In this document: positions 37,453-45,047 of the stretch, one piece after another
Position numbering within the stretch: position 1 is the stretch's first letter
How the letters are laid out: every line of letters starts with the position of its first letter
From: Geothrix sp.
GTDB taxonomy: Bacteria > Acidobacteriota > Holophagae > Holophagales > Holophagaceae
Direction of reading: 5' to 3'
Assembly: GCA_030824075.1 (NCBI GenBank)
Contig: JAVBYJ010000015.1
Coordinates: forward strand, 27,206-91,205
DNA: 64,000 nt
Notes under the pieces: generated by a model
Seen by the model: the letters and a program-made list of their open reading frames with translations, nothing else
Database searches by the model: none
What the model was told of the DNA's origin: nothing
Position numbers and translations under genes: made by a program

Positions 37453-37730
37453 ACATTGTCCATTCGAAGGGCGTTTGATTTTGCGACATATAACTTTTTA
37501 GTCGATTAAATACAAATGTTGATTGGATCAAACTACATGCATATTAATAATTTACATTTGCAACAACAATGTCATGGTCCCAAATATGCACCCTTCCAAA
37601 AAACCATAAAGGCATAGAAGAAACAGACATTGGCACCCTTGAGGTCAGCAGAACAGGAGACTAGCTTCGAGTCTGACTTGCGGATGAGGTTAGTCCCCCG
37701 TTTGCCCCACGCACCATCAGGAGCCTCCCC

Positions 37731-37793
37731 ATGACCCCATCCACCCACGGAAACGGCCAGGGATTCTGCCCCCTGCTTTCATTCGTCTTCTAG
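37731..37793 (+). CDS. Possible small ORF before the porin gene
   Basis: The ATG at 37731 has AGGAG eight bases upstream and opens a 20-residue frame (MTPSTHGNGQGFCPLLSFVF). The stop is 40 bp before the porin start. It could be a leader peptide or chance. No structural pairing with a terminator is evident. Confidence 0.3.
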   Translation: MTPSTHGNGQGFCPLLSFVF

Positions 37794-37832
37794 AACGGCC
37801 CGCGCACCGCGCATTGCGAGATGAGGCGAATC

Positions 37833-39212
37833 ATGAAACGACGTACCTACGTGGCCCTGCTTGCCACCTTGATGTCAGCCACAGCCTGGGGCCAGGAGGT
37901 GAGCCTCTACGGCACCACCATGGCGCAGATGTGGAAGTCGGAAACGCCGGGCTTCGACAAGAGCACCTTTACGCCGGCGACCCAGTATCTTGGCATCGAT
38001 GCCACCAAGCTGGGCCGCGACAATTTGTCGCTGCACCTCTTCGGATGGGGCCGCACCGACCTGAGCGACTCGACCAACTTTGATGGCACGAAGTCCGGCG
38101 GCTACCTGAACTATGGCTACCTGCGCTACCGCTTCGACCAGGCGAATGCCGAGATCAAGGCCGGGCGCTTCAGCGTCCACCAGAGCACCGGCTTTGAGCA
38201 GGTGGATGGCATCAGTGCACGGACCGATCTCCGCGGCGGCTTCACCGTGTCCGCCTTCGCCGGCAAGCCGGTCCTCTTCAAGACCGTGGACCCCACGGCC
38301 CAGAAGGACTACGAATTCCAGCGTGATTTCATTGTCGGGACGCGCATCGGATTGCGGCTGCCCAAGTTCGGCGAAATCGGCATCTCCTACCTGCAGGACG
38401 GAACCAAGGCCGCCAAGGACCTGACGATCCCCTCTCCGGTGGACTACACGCGCAAGCAGCTGGGCGCCGACATCCTGATCGCCCCGGTGGCGATGTTCGA
38501 CCTCCGCGGTCGCACGGTGTTCGATATGGCCAGCCATGTGGACGCGGCCCCCGGCGTTGATCGCTCCCGCATCGCCGAGCACGATTACACCGCCACCTTC
38601 AAGTTGGGCGGCCAGGTCACTCTGTCCGGCAACTTCGCGGAACGGAACTTCTTCGCCTACTACGCCGGCACCAACCTACCGTCGCTCTTCCGCCAGGACG
38701 AGAAGGGCAAGTTCCAGGGCCATGGCGTCAGCATCACCTGGAACACCCCCTGGGCGATCCAGGCGGTGGCCGACTACCGCCACATGAGCCGCGAAACCTA
38801 CGGTGACGTGAACCGCGTGGGCGGCGAACTCCGTTGGGCCTCGAGTGAAAAGAAAATCCTGCTGGGCGCCGGTGGTCACTACACGAACGCCGCCAAGACC
38901 CTGCTGGTGGATGCCACCGCTCCGGCCCGCAGTCTGTCCAACGCCGAGGCCCGCGCCTGGGGCATGGTGACTCAAGGGAAATTCACCGCGAGCCTGGACG
39001 CCATCGTCCAGAGGTTCAAGGCGAACAACCCCTACATGGCTGGCCTCAAGACCGCCCATGAAGTTATCGCTTCGCTCGGGTACCAGGCGACCTCGAGCCT
39101 GAAGGTGTCCGGGGACCTCAGCCATGGCAGCACACCCGCCGCCAAGAATGAGACCCGCGGACTGCTGAGGGCCGAGTACCGATTCGGCTTTGCTAAGAAG
39201 GGAGGTCGTTAA
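37833..39212 (+). CDS. Outer membrane beta-barrel protein (porin of cytochrome conduit)
   Basis: The 459-residue protein has a signal peptide (MKRRTYVALLATLMSATAWG). The rest alternates polar and hydrophobic residues, as in beta-barrels, for example YGYLRYRFDQANAEIKAGRF and VIASLGYQATSSLKVSGDLS, and ends in an aromatic strand (RAEYRFGF). It is not similar by eye to MtrB or OmbB. As first gene before two multiheme lipoproteins and an OmcA/MtrC-type decaheme protein, it is the likely pore that holds the electron conduit across the outer membrane. The ATG at 37833 has GAGG six bases upstream. Its stop overlaps the next start (TAATG). Confidence 0.8.
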   Translation: MKRRTYVALLATLMSATAWGQEVSLYGTTMAQMWKSETPGFDKSTFTPATQYLGIDATKLGRDNLSLHLFGWGRTDLSDSTNFDGTKSGGYLNYGYLRYRFDQANAEIKAGRFSVHQSTGFEQVDGISARTDLRGGFTVSAFAGKPVLFKTVDPTAQKDYEFQRDFIVGTRIGLRLPKFGEIGISYLQDGTKAAKDLTIPSPVDYTRKQLGADILIAPVAMFDLRGRTVFDMASHVDAAPGVDRSRIAEHDYTATFKLGGQVTLSGNFAERNFFAYYAGTNLPSLFRQDEKGKFQGHGVSITWNTPWAIQAVADYRHMSRETYGDVNRVGGELRWASSEKKILLGAGGHYTNAAKTLLVDATAPARSLSNAEARAWGMVTQGKFTASLDAIVQRFKANNPYMAGLKTAHEVIASLGYQATSSLKVSGDLSHGSTPAAKNETRGLLRAEYRFGFAKKGGR

Positions 39213-39685
39213 TGGCCCGGAAAACCGTTCTTCAGGTTCTCGGCATCGCGCTGGGACTCGGTGCCTTGATGGCGTGCAGCCTCATTTCGCCTGAAACCAG
39301 CTTTGCGCCCACCCATCCTCAGGAACTGACGGCAGGTCGGCCCATGTGCTCCGAATGCCACAGCACCGACGTCTCGAAGGGCGCCCTCAAACCCTATGCG
39401 GCGTTCGATCACACGCCCACCTTCGTGAAGGACCACAAGTTCGCGGCCAGTCAGGACGCCACCAGCTGCGCCTCCTGCCACGCCCAGTCCTTCTGTGTGG
39501 ACTGCCACGGCGGCAAGGTTCCGATGAAGCCCGCGACCCGCTTCGGTGACCGCCCTGACCGCGACATGCCGCACCGGGGTGATTTCATGACCCGGCACCG
39601 GATGGAAGGAAAGATGGATCCGTCCAGCTGCTACACCTGCCACGGCCGGGCCAACAACGACAAGTGCCGCGCATGTCACAAGTAG
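39212..39685 (+). CDS. Pentaheme c-type cytochrome lipoprotein
   Basis: The 157-residue protein has a lipobox (LGALMAC-S) and five CxxCH heme sites: CSECH, CASCH, CVDCH, CYTCH and CRACH. Additional histidines (DHTP, DHKF, PHRGD, RHRM) can serve as distal ligands. It is probably anchored in the outer membrane facing the periplasm or inside the porin. It would relay electrons to the outer decaheme cytochrome. GGAGG lies in the end of the porin gene, and the two genes overlap by one base. Confidence 0.88.
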   Translation: MARKTVLQVLGIALGLGALMACSLISPETSFAPTHPQELTAGRPMCSECHSTDVSKGALKPYAAFDHTPTFVKDHKFAASQDATSCASCHAQSFCVDCHGGKVPMKPATRFGDRPDRDMPHRGDFMTRHRMEGKMDPSSCYTCHGRANNDKCRACHK

Positions 39686-39717
39686 GGATCCGCTTGAGTG
39701 TGTCGAAGGGGAAGACC

Positions 39718-40344
39718 ATGAGCCGAACAAACATGATGGTGGGAAGCTGTTTCGCGATGCTCCTCGCGCTTCTTGCCTGGGGATGTGCCGGGAACGCCGG
39801 AAACGCCGCCCCGCTCAACGCCGCCACGGGCAAGCACCCGGCGACCTGGGTCCAGAACCACTGGGCTGACTACGTCAAGACACCCGACCAGTGCCGCTCC
39901 TGCCACGGATCCACCGCGGATCCGGCCCTGGCGGGCGGCATCTCCAAGGTGAGCTGCTTTACGTGCCACACGAACGGCGTCAATCACCCCGCTGGTTGGG
40001 CCGATCCCGCCCAGCACGGGCGCGGCGCCAAGCTCGCGCCGAGCACGGATGGGATGGCGATGGCGGGTTTCGCTCACTGCGCCAAGTGCCACGGCGACAC
40101 CTACAGCAATGGCCTCACGGTCTCCTGCAAGGCCTGCCACACCAAGGCGCCACATCCCGACAAACCCTGGTATGGCACCACACCCTCCGGCACCAACCAC
40201 AACGCGACGGATCCGGGGAACGCCCCCGAGTGCTTCAAGTGCCACGCGGCCGGTGCCAATTCGGTGCTCAAGCCGCTCACGGTCCCGCCCGCAGGGACGG
40301 CTCCAGGCTGCTTCAACGACACCATGTGCCACGCCCGCTTCTAG
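39718..40344 (+). CDS. Multiheme c-type cytochrome lipoprotein (5 + 1 unusual site)
   Basis: The 208-residue protein has a lipobox (LLAWGC-A) and five CxxCH motifs (CRSCH, CFTCH, CAKCH, CKACH, CFKCH). Near the C-terminus is CFNDTMCH, with five residues between the cysteines, which may be a non-standard heme site. Together with the preceding gene it gives 10 or 11 hemes, near the ten of a periplasmic MtrA. The ATG at 39718 has GGGGAAG upstream; an in-frame extension to 39664 overlaps the previous gene and was rejected. Confidence 0.85.
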   Translation: MSRTNMMVGSCFAMLLALLAWGCAGNAGNAAPLNAATGKHPATWVQNHWADYVKTPDQCRSCHGSTADPALAGGISKVSCFTCHTNGVNHPAGWADPAQHGRGAKLAPSTDGMAMAGFAHCAKCHGDTYSNGLTVSCKACHTKAPHPDKPWYGTTPSGTNHNATDPGNAPECFKCHAAGANSVLKPLTVPPAGTAPGCFNDTMCHARF

Positions 40345-40393
40345 GGCCGATGGCCTGACCTCGTCAACCATGTCACCAAAGGAGGTGCCATAT

Positions 40394-40471
40394 TTGTCGG
40401 ACCGCTTCAGACGCATTGCAACACGAGTCAAATCAGCAGTTCAACCAGCAACAAAGGAGAACGCAGTATGA
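40394..40471 (+). CDS. Possible TTG-start small ORF coupled to the decaheme gene
   Basis: An optimal SD (AAAGGAGGTG, 40377-40386) precedes TTG at 40394. It opens a 25-residue basic peptide (SDRFRRIATRVKSAV...) whose TGA overlaps the start of the decaheme gene (ATGA). An alternative ATG at 40370 in the same frame has no SD. It may couple translation to the decaheme cytochrome, or the SD may simply be part of the mRNA leader. Confidence 0.4.
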   Translation: MSDRFRRIATRVKSAVQPATKENAV

Positions 40472-43137
40472 ATCATCCACCTCTTAAACGCCTCTGCGGA
40501 CTGGTCGCCACAGCCGCCCTGGCCCTCTTCCTCATCGGGTGTAACGGGAAGGCCGGCCAGAATGGCGCCAACGGCACCAACGGTACCAACGGCACCAACG
40601 GCACCGATGGCACCAACGCCACCAACGTCGTGAATGCCGCACTCCTGACCCCCGATCAGTGGGCCGATCTCAAGGTCACCGGCACCGTCACCGCCGTGTC
40701 CATCCCCGCCACCGCCCCCCGCAATCCGGTCGTGAGCTTCAAGCTCGTCGATCCTGCGGGCAACGGCATCAAGGGCCTGGGTTCTTTCACCTCCCTGAGT
40801 TCCACCGCCACCCTGCCCAGCTACCCCAACCTGGCGTTCGCCCTCGCGAAGCTGGTGCCCGAAGATGCTGTCACCAAGGCCCCCAGCAAGTGGGTCAGCT
40901 ACATCGTGAGCACGGTTCCCACCAAGAACGCCACCACCGGCGCCATCACGGCTGCCACCGCCACGCGCCCCAGCACCGACAACACCGGCACCCTGGTGGA
41001 CAACGGCGACGGCACCTACCAGTACACCTTCTACCGCGATATCACCGCCATGCAGACCTTCCTGGATGGTCTGACCTACACGGCCCCCGCCGACAAGGCT
41101 GATCTGGGCGATGTGACCTTCGCCCCGAGCCTGGTCCACCGCCTGACCGTGCAGTTCTCCGGCGCCGCCCGCGGCACCGGCAGCAACACGGCCAATGGCG
41201 TGACGGTGGCTGCCTCCGTCAACATGAACACCCCCATCAATGTGAACTACGACTTCGTGCCCGCCACTGGCCTGCCCGTGGCTGCTGGCACGGATATCCG
41301 TGACGTCGTCTCCATCAACAAGTGCAACGAGTGCCACGACAAGCTCGCCTTCCATGGCGGCGGTCGCGTGGAAGCCCGCTACTGCGTGGTCTGCCACACC
41401 GATCAGCGCAAGTACGGCTATGCCGAAGCGACCCTGACCGGCACAGCCTACAACCCTGCTGAATCCCTCGGTGGAACCTCCACCGGTCAGCGCAAGATCA
41501 ACGGCGGCGCGGTAGGCGACATGACCGCCATGGCCCACCGCATCCACATGGGCACCAACCTTGGCCGGACCGGATACCAGTACGCTGGCGTCTATTTCGA
41601 CAAGCTCGGCTACTCGATGCTCGATGGTGGCCAGCGCATGTGCATCAAGTGCCACTCGAATGTCCCCCAGGCCGACAACTGGAAGACCAAGCCCACCCGT
41701 CTGGCCTGCGGCACCTGCCATGACAACGTGGACTTCGCGGTCGGTCACGGCACCGGCGTTCCCGCCATCACCAATGACACCACCTGCGCCCTCTGCCACC
41801 TGCCGGCAGACATCACTACCTACCACCTGACGCTGAACAAGACCACCCACAACCCCACGGTTGCCGCTGGCTTGACTAACTTCACCTACCAGATCAGCAC
41901 CGCCACGCAGGCCACCTCTGGCGGCCCCGTGACGATCAAGTTCCGCATCATGCAGTCCACGGACGGCTCCACCGCCGCCCCTGTGACCTTCCTGGCCGCC
42001 ACCACTCCGATGGCGAATCCCCTGACCGGCTTCACCGGCTCCCCCAGCTTCCAGCTGGCCTGGGCCATGCAGCAGGACGGTGTCGCCGCCCCGGCCGACT
42101 TCAACAACCTGTTGACCGCCGATGGCGCACCTTCGTCCTCGAACTACCAGCCCCGCTCCGTCTCCATCGCCGCGCTGCTGGACACCGCCAAGGCCACCAC
42201 GGACGGCACCCTCGCCGGCCCTGATACCGACGGCTACTACACCGCCACCATTGTGGGCGCTTCCCGCATCTTCCCCGCTGGCGCCAAACTGCGCCAGGTG
42301 GGCCTCCAGGGCTACTTCACCCAGGTGAGCCCCGCCGCCGCCCGCCACGCCATTTCCGTGGTCAAGACCGTCGGCACCGACACCGTTCGTCGCGCTGTCA
42401 TCGACAACAACAAGTGCGCGAACTGCCACGAGTGGTTCGAAGGCCACGGCGGCAACCGCGTCTTCAGCGTCCAGATCTGCGTCCAGTGCCACGTGCCTGG
42501 CCTGGTCACCAGCGGCAAGGGCATGACCGATGCCGCCCTGTCGGCCTTCTACCCCAACTTCACGGCCGACCAGAATACGACTCTGACCGCCTGGACCGGT
42601 GTGGACTTCAGCGTGAACCCCGTTACGGCGGGTGGCACCAATGTGGCTCTGGCCTTCCCCCAGACCAGCAACAACATGAAGGACATGATTCACGGCATCC
42701 ACGCCGGCAAGGACCGCACGAGCCCCATCAAGATCGTGCGCGACCGGACTCCGAACGCCGTCAATGTCATCAACGGTGGTGCGATCGGCTTCCCCGGCAT
42801 CCTGAACAACTGTGCAAGCTGCCACACCTACAACGGCTACAACGTGCCGACTTCCGGCGCCCTCCTGCCCACTCGCGAGGAAGCCGTCAATGTTGCTGGC
42901 AACACCACCACCGCGTTGGCCAAGACCGCCCTGGCAACCTCGAACACGACGGATCTCATGATCACTCCGTTCACCGCCGCCTGCGTCACCTGCCACGACA
43001 GCACCGCTGCCAAGGCTCACATGACCCTGAACGGTGGCCAGATCAAGGTGCCTCGCAGTGCCTTGGTCCTCGCCGGTGAATCCTGCGCCGTCTGCCATGG
43101 CGCCGGCTCGGACTTCGATCCCGTCAAGGTCCACTAG
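40468..43137 (+). CDS. OmcA/MtrC-family decaheme c-type cytochrome, surface lipoprotein
   Basis: The 889-residue protein has a lipobox (FLIGC-N) followed by a flexible repeat of Gly-Thr-Asn (NGTNGTNGTNGTDGTNAT). Ten CxxCH sites are present in two groups of five: CNECH, CVVCH, CIKCH, CGTCH, CALCH, then CANCH, CVQCH, CASCH, CVTCH, CAVCH. They alternate with beta-rich domains, as in MtrC and OmcA. It is predicted to sit on the cell surface and pass electrons to metals, humics or electrodes. GGAG is eight bases upstream of the ATG. It is the last gene of the operon, followed by a strong terminator. Confidence 0.92.
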   Translation: MNHPPLKRLCGLVATAALALFLIGCNGKAGQNGANGTNGTNGTNGTDGTNATNVVNAALLTPDQWADLKVTGTVTAVSIPATAPRNPVVSFKLVDPAGNGIKGLGSFTSLSSTATLPSYPNLAFALAKLVPEDAVTKAPSKWVSYIVSTVPTKNATTGAITAATATRPSTDNTGTLVDNGDGTYQYTFYRDITAMQTFLDGLTYTAPADKADLGDVTFAPSLVHRLTVQFSGAARGTGSNTANGVTVAASVNMNTPINVNYDFVPATGLPVAAGTDIRDVVSINKCNECHDKLAFHGGGRVEARYCVVCHTDQRKYGYAEATLTGTAYNPAESLGGTSTGQRKINGGAVGDMTAMAHRIHMGTNLGRTGYQYAGVYFDKLGYSMLDGGQRMCIKCHSNVPQADNWKTKPTRLACGTCHDNVDFAVGHGTGVPAITNDTTCALCHLPADITTYHLTLNKTTHNPTVAAGLTNFTYQISTATQATSGGPVTIKFRIMQSTDGSTAAPVTFLAATTPMANPLTGFTGSPSFQLAWAMQQDGVAAPADFNNLLTADGAPSSSNYQPRSVSIAALLDTAKATTDGTLAGPDTDGYYTATIVGASRIFPAGAKLRQVGLQGYFTQVSPAAARHAISVVKTVGTDTVRRAVIDNNKCANCHEWFEGHGGNRVFSVQICVQCHVPGLVTSGKGMTDAALSAFYPNFTADQNTTLTAWTGVDFSVNPVTAGGTNVALAFPQTSNNMKDMIHGIHAGKDRTSPIKIVRDRTPNAVNVINGGAIGFPGILNNCASCHTYNGYNVPTSGALLPTREEAVNVAGNTTTALAKTALATSNTTDLMITPFTAACVTCHDSTAAKAHMTLNGGQIKVPRSALVLAGESCAVCHGAGSDFDPVKVH

Positions 43138-43185
43138 GTAACAGCCCAGGGAGGAGCGGGGCTTCCCGCTTCTCCTTACGAACGG

Positions 43186-43223
43186 AACAACCCGGATGCC
43201 TCACCGTATCCGGGTTGTTTTTT
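43186..43223 (+). terminator. Terminator of the cytochrome operon
   Basis: AACAACCCGGAT (43186-43197) pairs with ATCCGGGTTGTT (43208-43219) around a 10-nt loop, and a T-run of seven follows. Confidence 0.9.
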
Positions 43224-43279
43224 GTATGCTTCTTGCCCTGGGTTCCATGAGGCACCCAGGCATCCTTCGGAGGATTTCC

Positions 43280-43642
43280 ATGCAGGTCCGCTTTCTCTAT
43301 CCAGCCCTGGGTGTCCTTGCTTTGATCCTGAATGCCAACCTGTCCCTGGCGGCTCAAGAGCCGTCCAAGCCCAAACCCGCGACCGCGCCGGTCGCCAAGG
43401 GCAAGGCCCCAGCCGTGGCGCCCCGCACCAAGGGGAAACTCAAGCCCGTGGACATCAACAGCGCCACCAAGGAAGAAATCGGTTTCATGCTCGGCATTGA
43501 TGTCGCCCTCGCCGCCAAGATCGTCGCGGGCCGTCCCTACCCCACCAAGGCCCGCCTGCTGACGAACAAAATCGTGTCACCCGAGGTCTATGCCGCGATC
43601 AAGGACAAGGTGATCGCCAAGCAGGGCCCCACTCCCCGCTGA
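43280..43642 (+). CDS. Secreted helix-hairpin-helix (ComEA-like) protein
   Basis: The 120-residue protein has a signal peptide (MQVRFLYPALGVLALILNAN), a Lys/Pro/Ala-rich linker (about 30-58), and a helix-hairpin-helix domain (VDINSATKEEIGFMLGIDVA, then AAKIVAGRPY). This build resembles periplasmic ComEA, which binds DNA without sequence preference. Here the second hairpin is unusual and a DNA role is not shown. GGAGG lies before the ATG. Confidence 0.7.
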   Translation: MQVRFLYPALGVLALILNANLSLAAQEPSKPKPATAPVAKGKAPAVAPRTKGKLKPVDINSATKEEIGFMLGIDVALAAKIVAGRPYPTKARLLTNKIVSPEVYAAIKDKVIAKQGPTPR

Positions 43643-43708
43643 GGCCCGAGCTCCGTTGTGTGCCCCCTCCCTCCCCGGCGGGAGGATGGAGGGCATCGTC
43701 CGCCGGGA

Positions 43709-43722
43709 GTGACGCAGATCAC
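43709..43722. promoter_or_regulatory. Crp-like box upstream of Rrf2
   Basis: GTGACGCAGATCAC matches GTGA-N6-TCAC exactly and is followed by AA, like the box before the Crp/Fnr gene. A possible -35 (TTGACC, 43731-43736) follows. It lies 82 bp before the Rrf2 start. Confidence 0.55.
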
Positions 43723-43803
43723 AAGGATGGTTGACCAATTAGATTACCGGAGGATCTTCATTGAATGGGGCCGGTATTTGACAGGCCTTTCATGGAGGTC
43801 CGC

Positions 43804-44283
43804 ATGCTTCCACTGTCCCAAACCACGGGCTACGCCGTGCGGGCGCTTCGGTGTCTGCAGGAACCCGGGGGTCACCCCGTGCTGGTCGAAGAGGTCGCGG
43901 AGTTCACGGGCATCCCCCGGTCCTACCTGTCCAAGCTGGTTCACAAGCTCGCGAAGAAGGGACTGGTCACCGCGCGGCGGGGTCATCACGGGGGTGTGGT
44001 CCTGGCCCGGCCCTCGACCGAAATCACCCTGGAGGAACTGTCCGAGGCCATTGATGGCTCCGCTTGGCAGAAGCGCTGCCTCATGGGGCTGCTGGGCTGC
44101 TCGGACGCCACACCCTGCGTGCTGCATGACTTCTGGCAGGACACCCTGGAACAGATTCTGGCCCGCCTGCGATCGGTGACCCTGGCGGACCTGGCCCGGC
44201 ATCACGATCCGGGTGTGGAACGGTTTCGGGAACACCATGGGCTGGCCAACCTCACCGAACCGGAGATGGCCGGGCACAAATAG
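43804..44283 (+). CDS. Rrf2-family regulator, paralogue A
   Basis: The 159-residue protein has the Rrf2 winged helix (MLPLSQTTGYAVRALRCLQE, GIPRSYLSKLVHKLAKKGLV, RRGHHGGVVLARP) and a cysteine triad in CLMGLLGCSDATPCVLHDFW, fit for an iron-sulfur cluster. GGAGGT precedes the ATG at 43804. It is convergent with a close paralogue at 44374-44907, and both have Crp-like boxes upstream. Confidence 0.87.
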   Translation: MLPLSQTTGYAVRALRCLQEPGGHPVLVEEVAEFTGIPRSYLSKLVHKLAKKGLVTARRGHHGGVVLARPSTEITLEELSEAIDGSAWQKRCLMGLLGCSDATPCVLHDFWQDTLEQILARLRSVTLADLARHHDPGVERFREHHGLANLTEPEMAGHK

Positions 44284-44320
44284 GCGCCTGAGGTTCAGCG
44301 GGCGCCGGACTTGGACCCCA

Positions 44321-44364
44321 CCAACAACAGACAGGCCGCCGAAAGGCGGCCTGTCTGTTGTTGG
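44321..44364. terminator. Shared terminator between two Rrf2 genes
   Basis: A perfect 20-bp stem (44321-44340 with 44345-44364) with a GAAA tetraloop serves both convergent genes. Confidence 0.9.
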
Positions 44365-44373
44365 AGAGATGCG

Positions 44374-44907
44374 TCAGGCCTTTTTGGTGACGGTTCGTTT
44401 GGGTGCAGCGGGCTTCTTGGCGGCGGGCTTCGCGGCCTTCTTGGCGCGGGGCTTGGCCTTCCGCTCGGGCAGCGCATCCGCCAGGCGCCAGGTGCGGCTC
44501 TGCTGCTCGAAGGTCCGGATCTCCTCGAGGGAGATGTCCTTCAGGCAACGGTGGATGTGATCGCGCTCGGCCTTCCAGAAGGTGTGGGAGGGGCAGGCGC
44601 GTTCATCGGTGCAGTCCTTGAATCCTAGGAGGCACTGGTTCCGCCATTCCGAACCGTCAACGGCCTCGGCGATGAGATCCAGCGTGATTTCCTTGGCGGG
44701 CAGGGACAGGACCACGCCACCCTTGTTGCCGCGTTTGGCCATCACCAGGCCCACTTTGGCGAGCTTGTGGATCATCTTGGAGAGGTAGGGGCGGGGGAAG
44801 CCCGTACGGGCCGCGACATCCACCACCAGGGTGGGCTTGCCACCCGGATCTTCGAGGCAACTCATGGCCAGGACCGCGTAGCCGGAAGACTGGGACAAAG
44901 GAAGCAT
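44374..44907 (-). CDS. Rrf2-family regulator, paralogue B, with basic tail
   Basis: The 177-residue protein aligns with paralogue A over the winged helix (MLPLSQSSGYAVLAMSCLED, FPRPYLSKMIHKLAKVGLVM, RGNKGGVVLSLP) and has its own triad in CLLGFKDCTDERACPSHTFW. The last 30 residues form an Ala/Lys/Pro tail (AKKAAKPAAKKPAAPK), like the tail of histone H1, which may bind DNA loosely. The start is the ATG at 44907, with AGG upstream; GTG at 44913 is less likely. Confidence 0.86.
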   Translation of the reverse strand: MLPLSQSSGYAVLAMSCLEDPGGKPTLVVDVAARTGFPRPYLSKMIHKLAKVGLVMAKRGNKGGVVLSLPAKEITLDLIAEAVDGSEWRNQCLLGFKDCTDERACPSHTFWKAERDHIHRCLKDISLEEIRTFEQQSRTWRLADALPERKAKPRAKKAAKPAAKKPAAPKRTVTKKA

Positions 44908-44965
44908 GGTCACCTGCGCTGAATGAAGAGTTGGTTAACTGTGAATGATAGACGATCTTCAGGTC

Positions 44966-44996
44966 AATCACATTCAATGAGTGTGATTTCCTTCAC
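44966..44996. promoter_or_regulatory. Overlapping operators upstream of Rrf2 paralogue B
   Basis: Two dyads overlap. The first has arms AATCACA (44966-44972) and TGTGATT (44982-44988) around a near-palindromic centre. The second, GTGATTTCCTTCAC (44983-44996), is an exact Crp-like core GTGA-N6-TCAC. They lie 59-89 bp upstream of the gene start at 44907. Confidence 0.55.
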
Positions 44997-45000
44997 AACG

Positions 45001-45033
45001 CACAAGACCCCCGGGGAGGCCGGGGGTCTTGTG
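45001..45033 (-). terminator. Terminator after the DHOD-like gene
   Basis: CACAAGACCCCCGG (45001-45014) pairs with CCGGGGGTCTTGTG (45020-45033), and lies 14 bp after the DHOD-like stop on the minus strand. Confidence 0.8.
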
Positions 45034-45047
45034 CAGAAGAAAAAATG

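Larger units (their letters stand above)
37290..37830. promoter_or_regulatory. Long regulatory region between iorA and the cytochrome operon
   Basis: This 540-bp spacer separates two divergent operons. A block from about 37470 to 37640 is strikingly AT-rich for this genome. It holds TTGATTGGATCAA (37519-37531), close to an Fnr box but with a 3-base spacer, and the repeated element CAAATGT/ACATTTG. Candidate promoter pieces are TTGCGA near 37484 and ATTAAAT about 17 bp later. The rest contains a Crp-like box and a small frame, listed separately. Confidence 0.5.

Noticed and set aside
40441..43134. An 897-codon open frame opposite the decaheme cytochrome
   Set aside because: Antisense shadow; the sense strand has ten CxxCH motifs and a lipobox.
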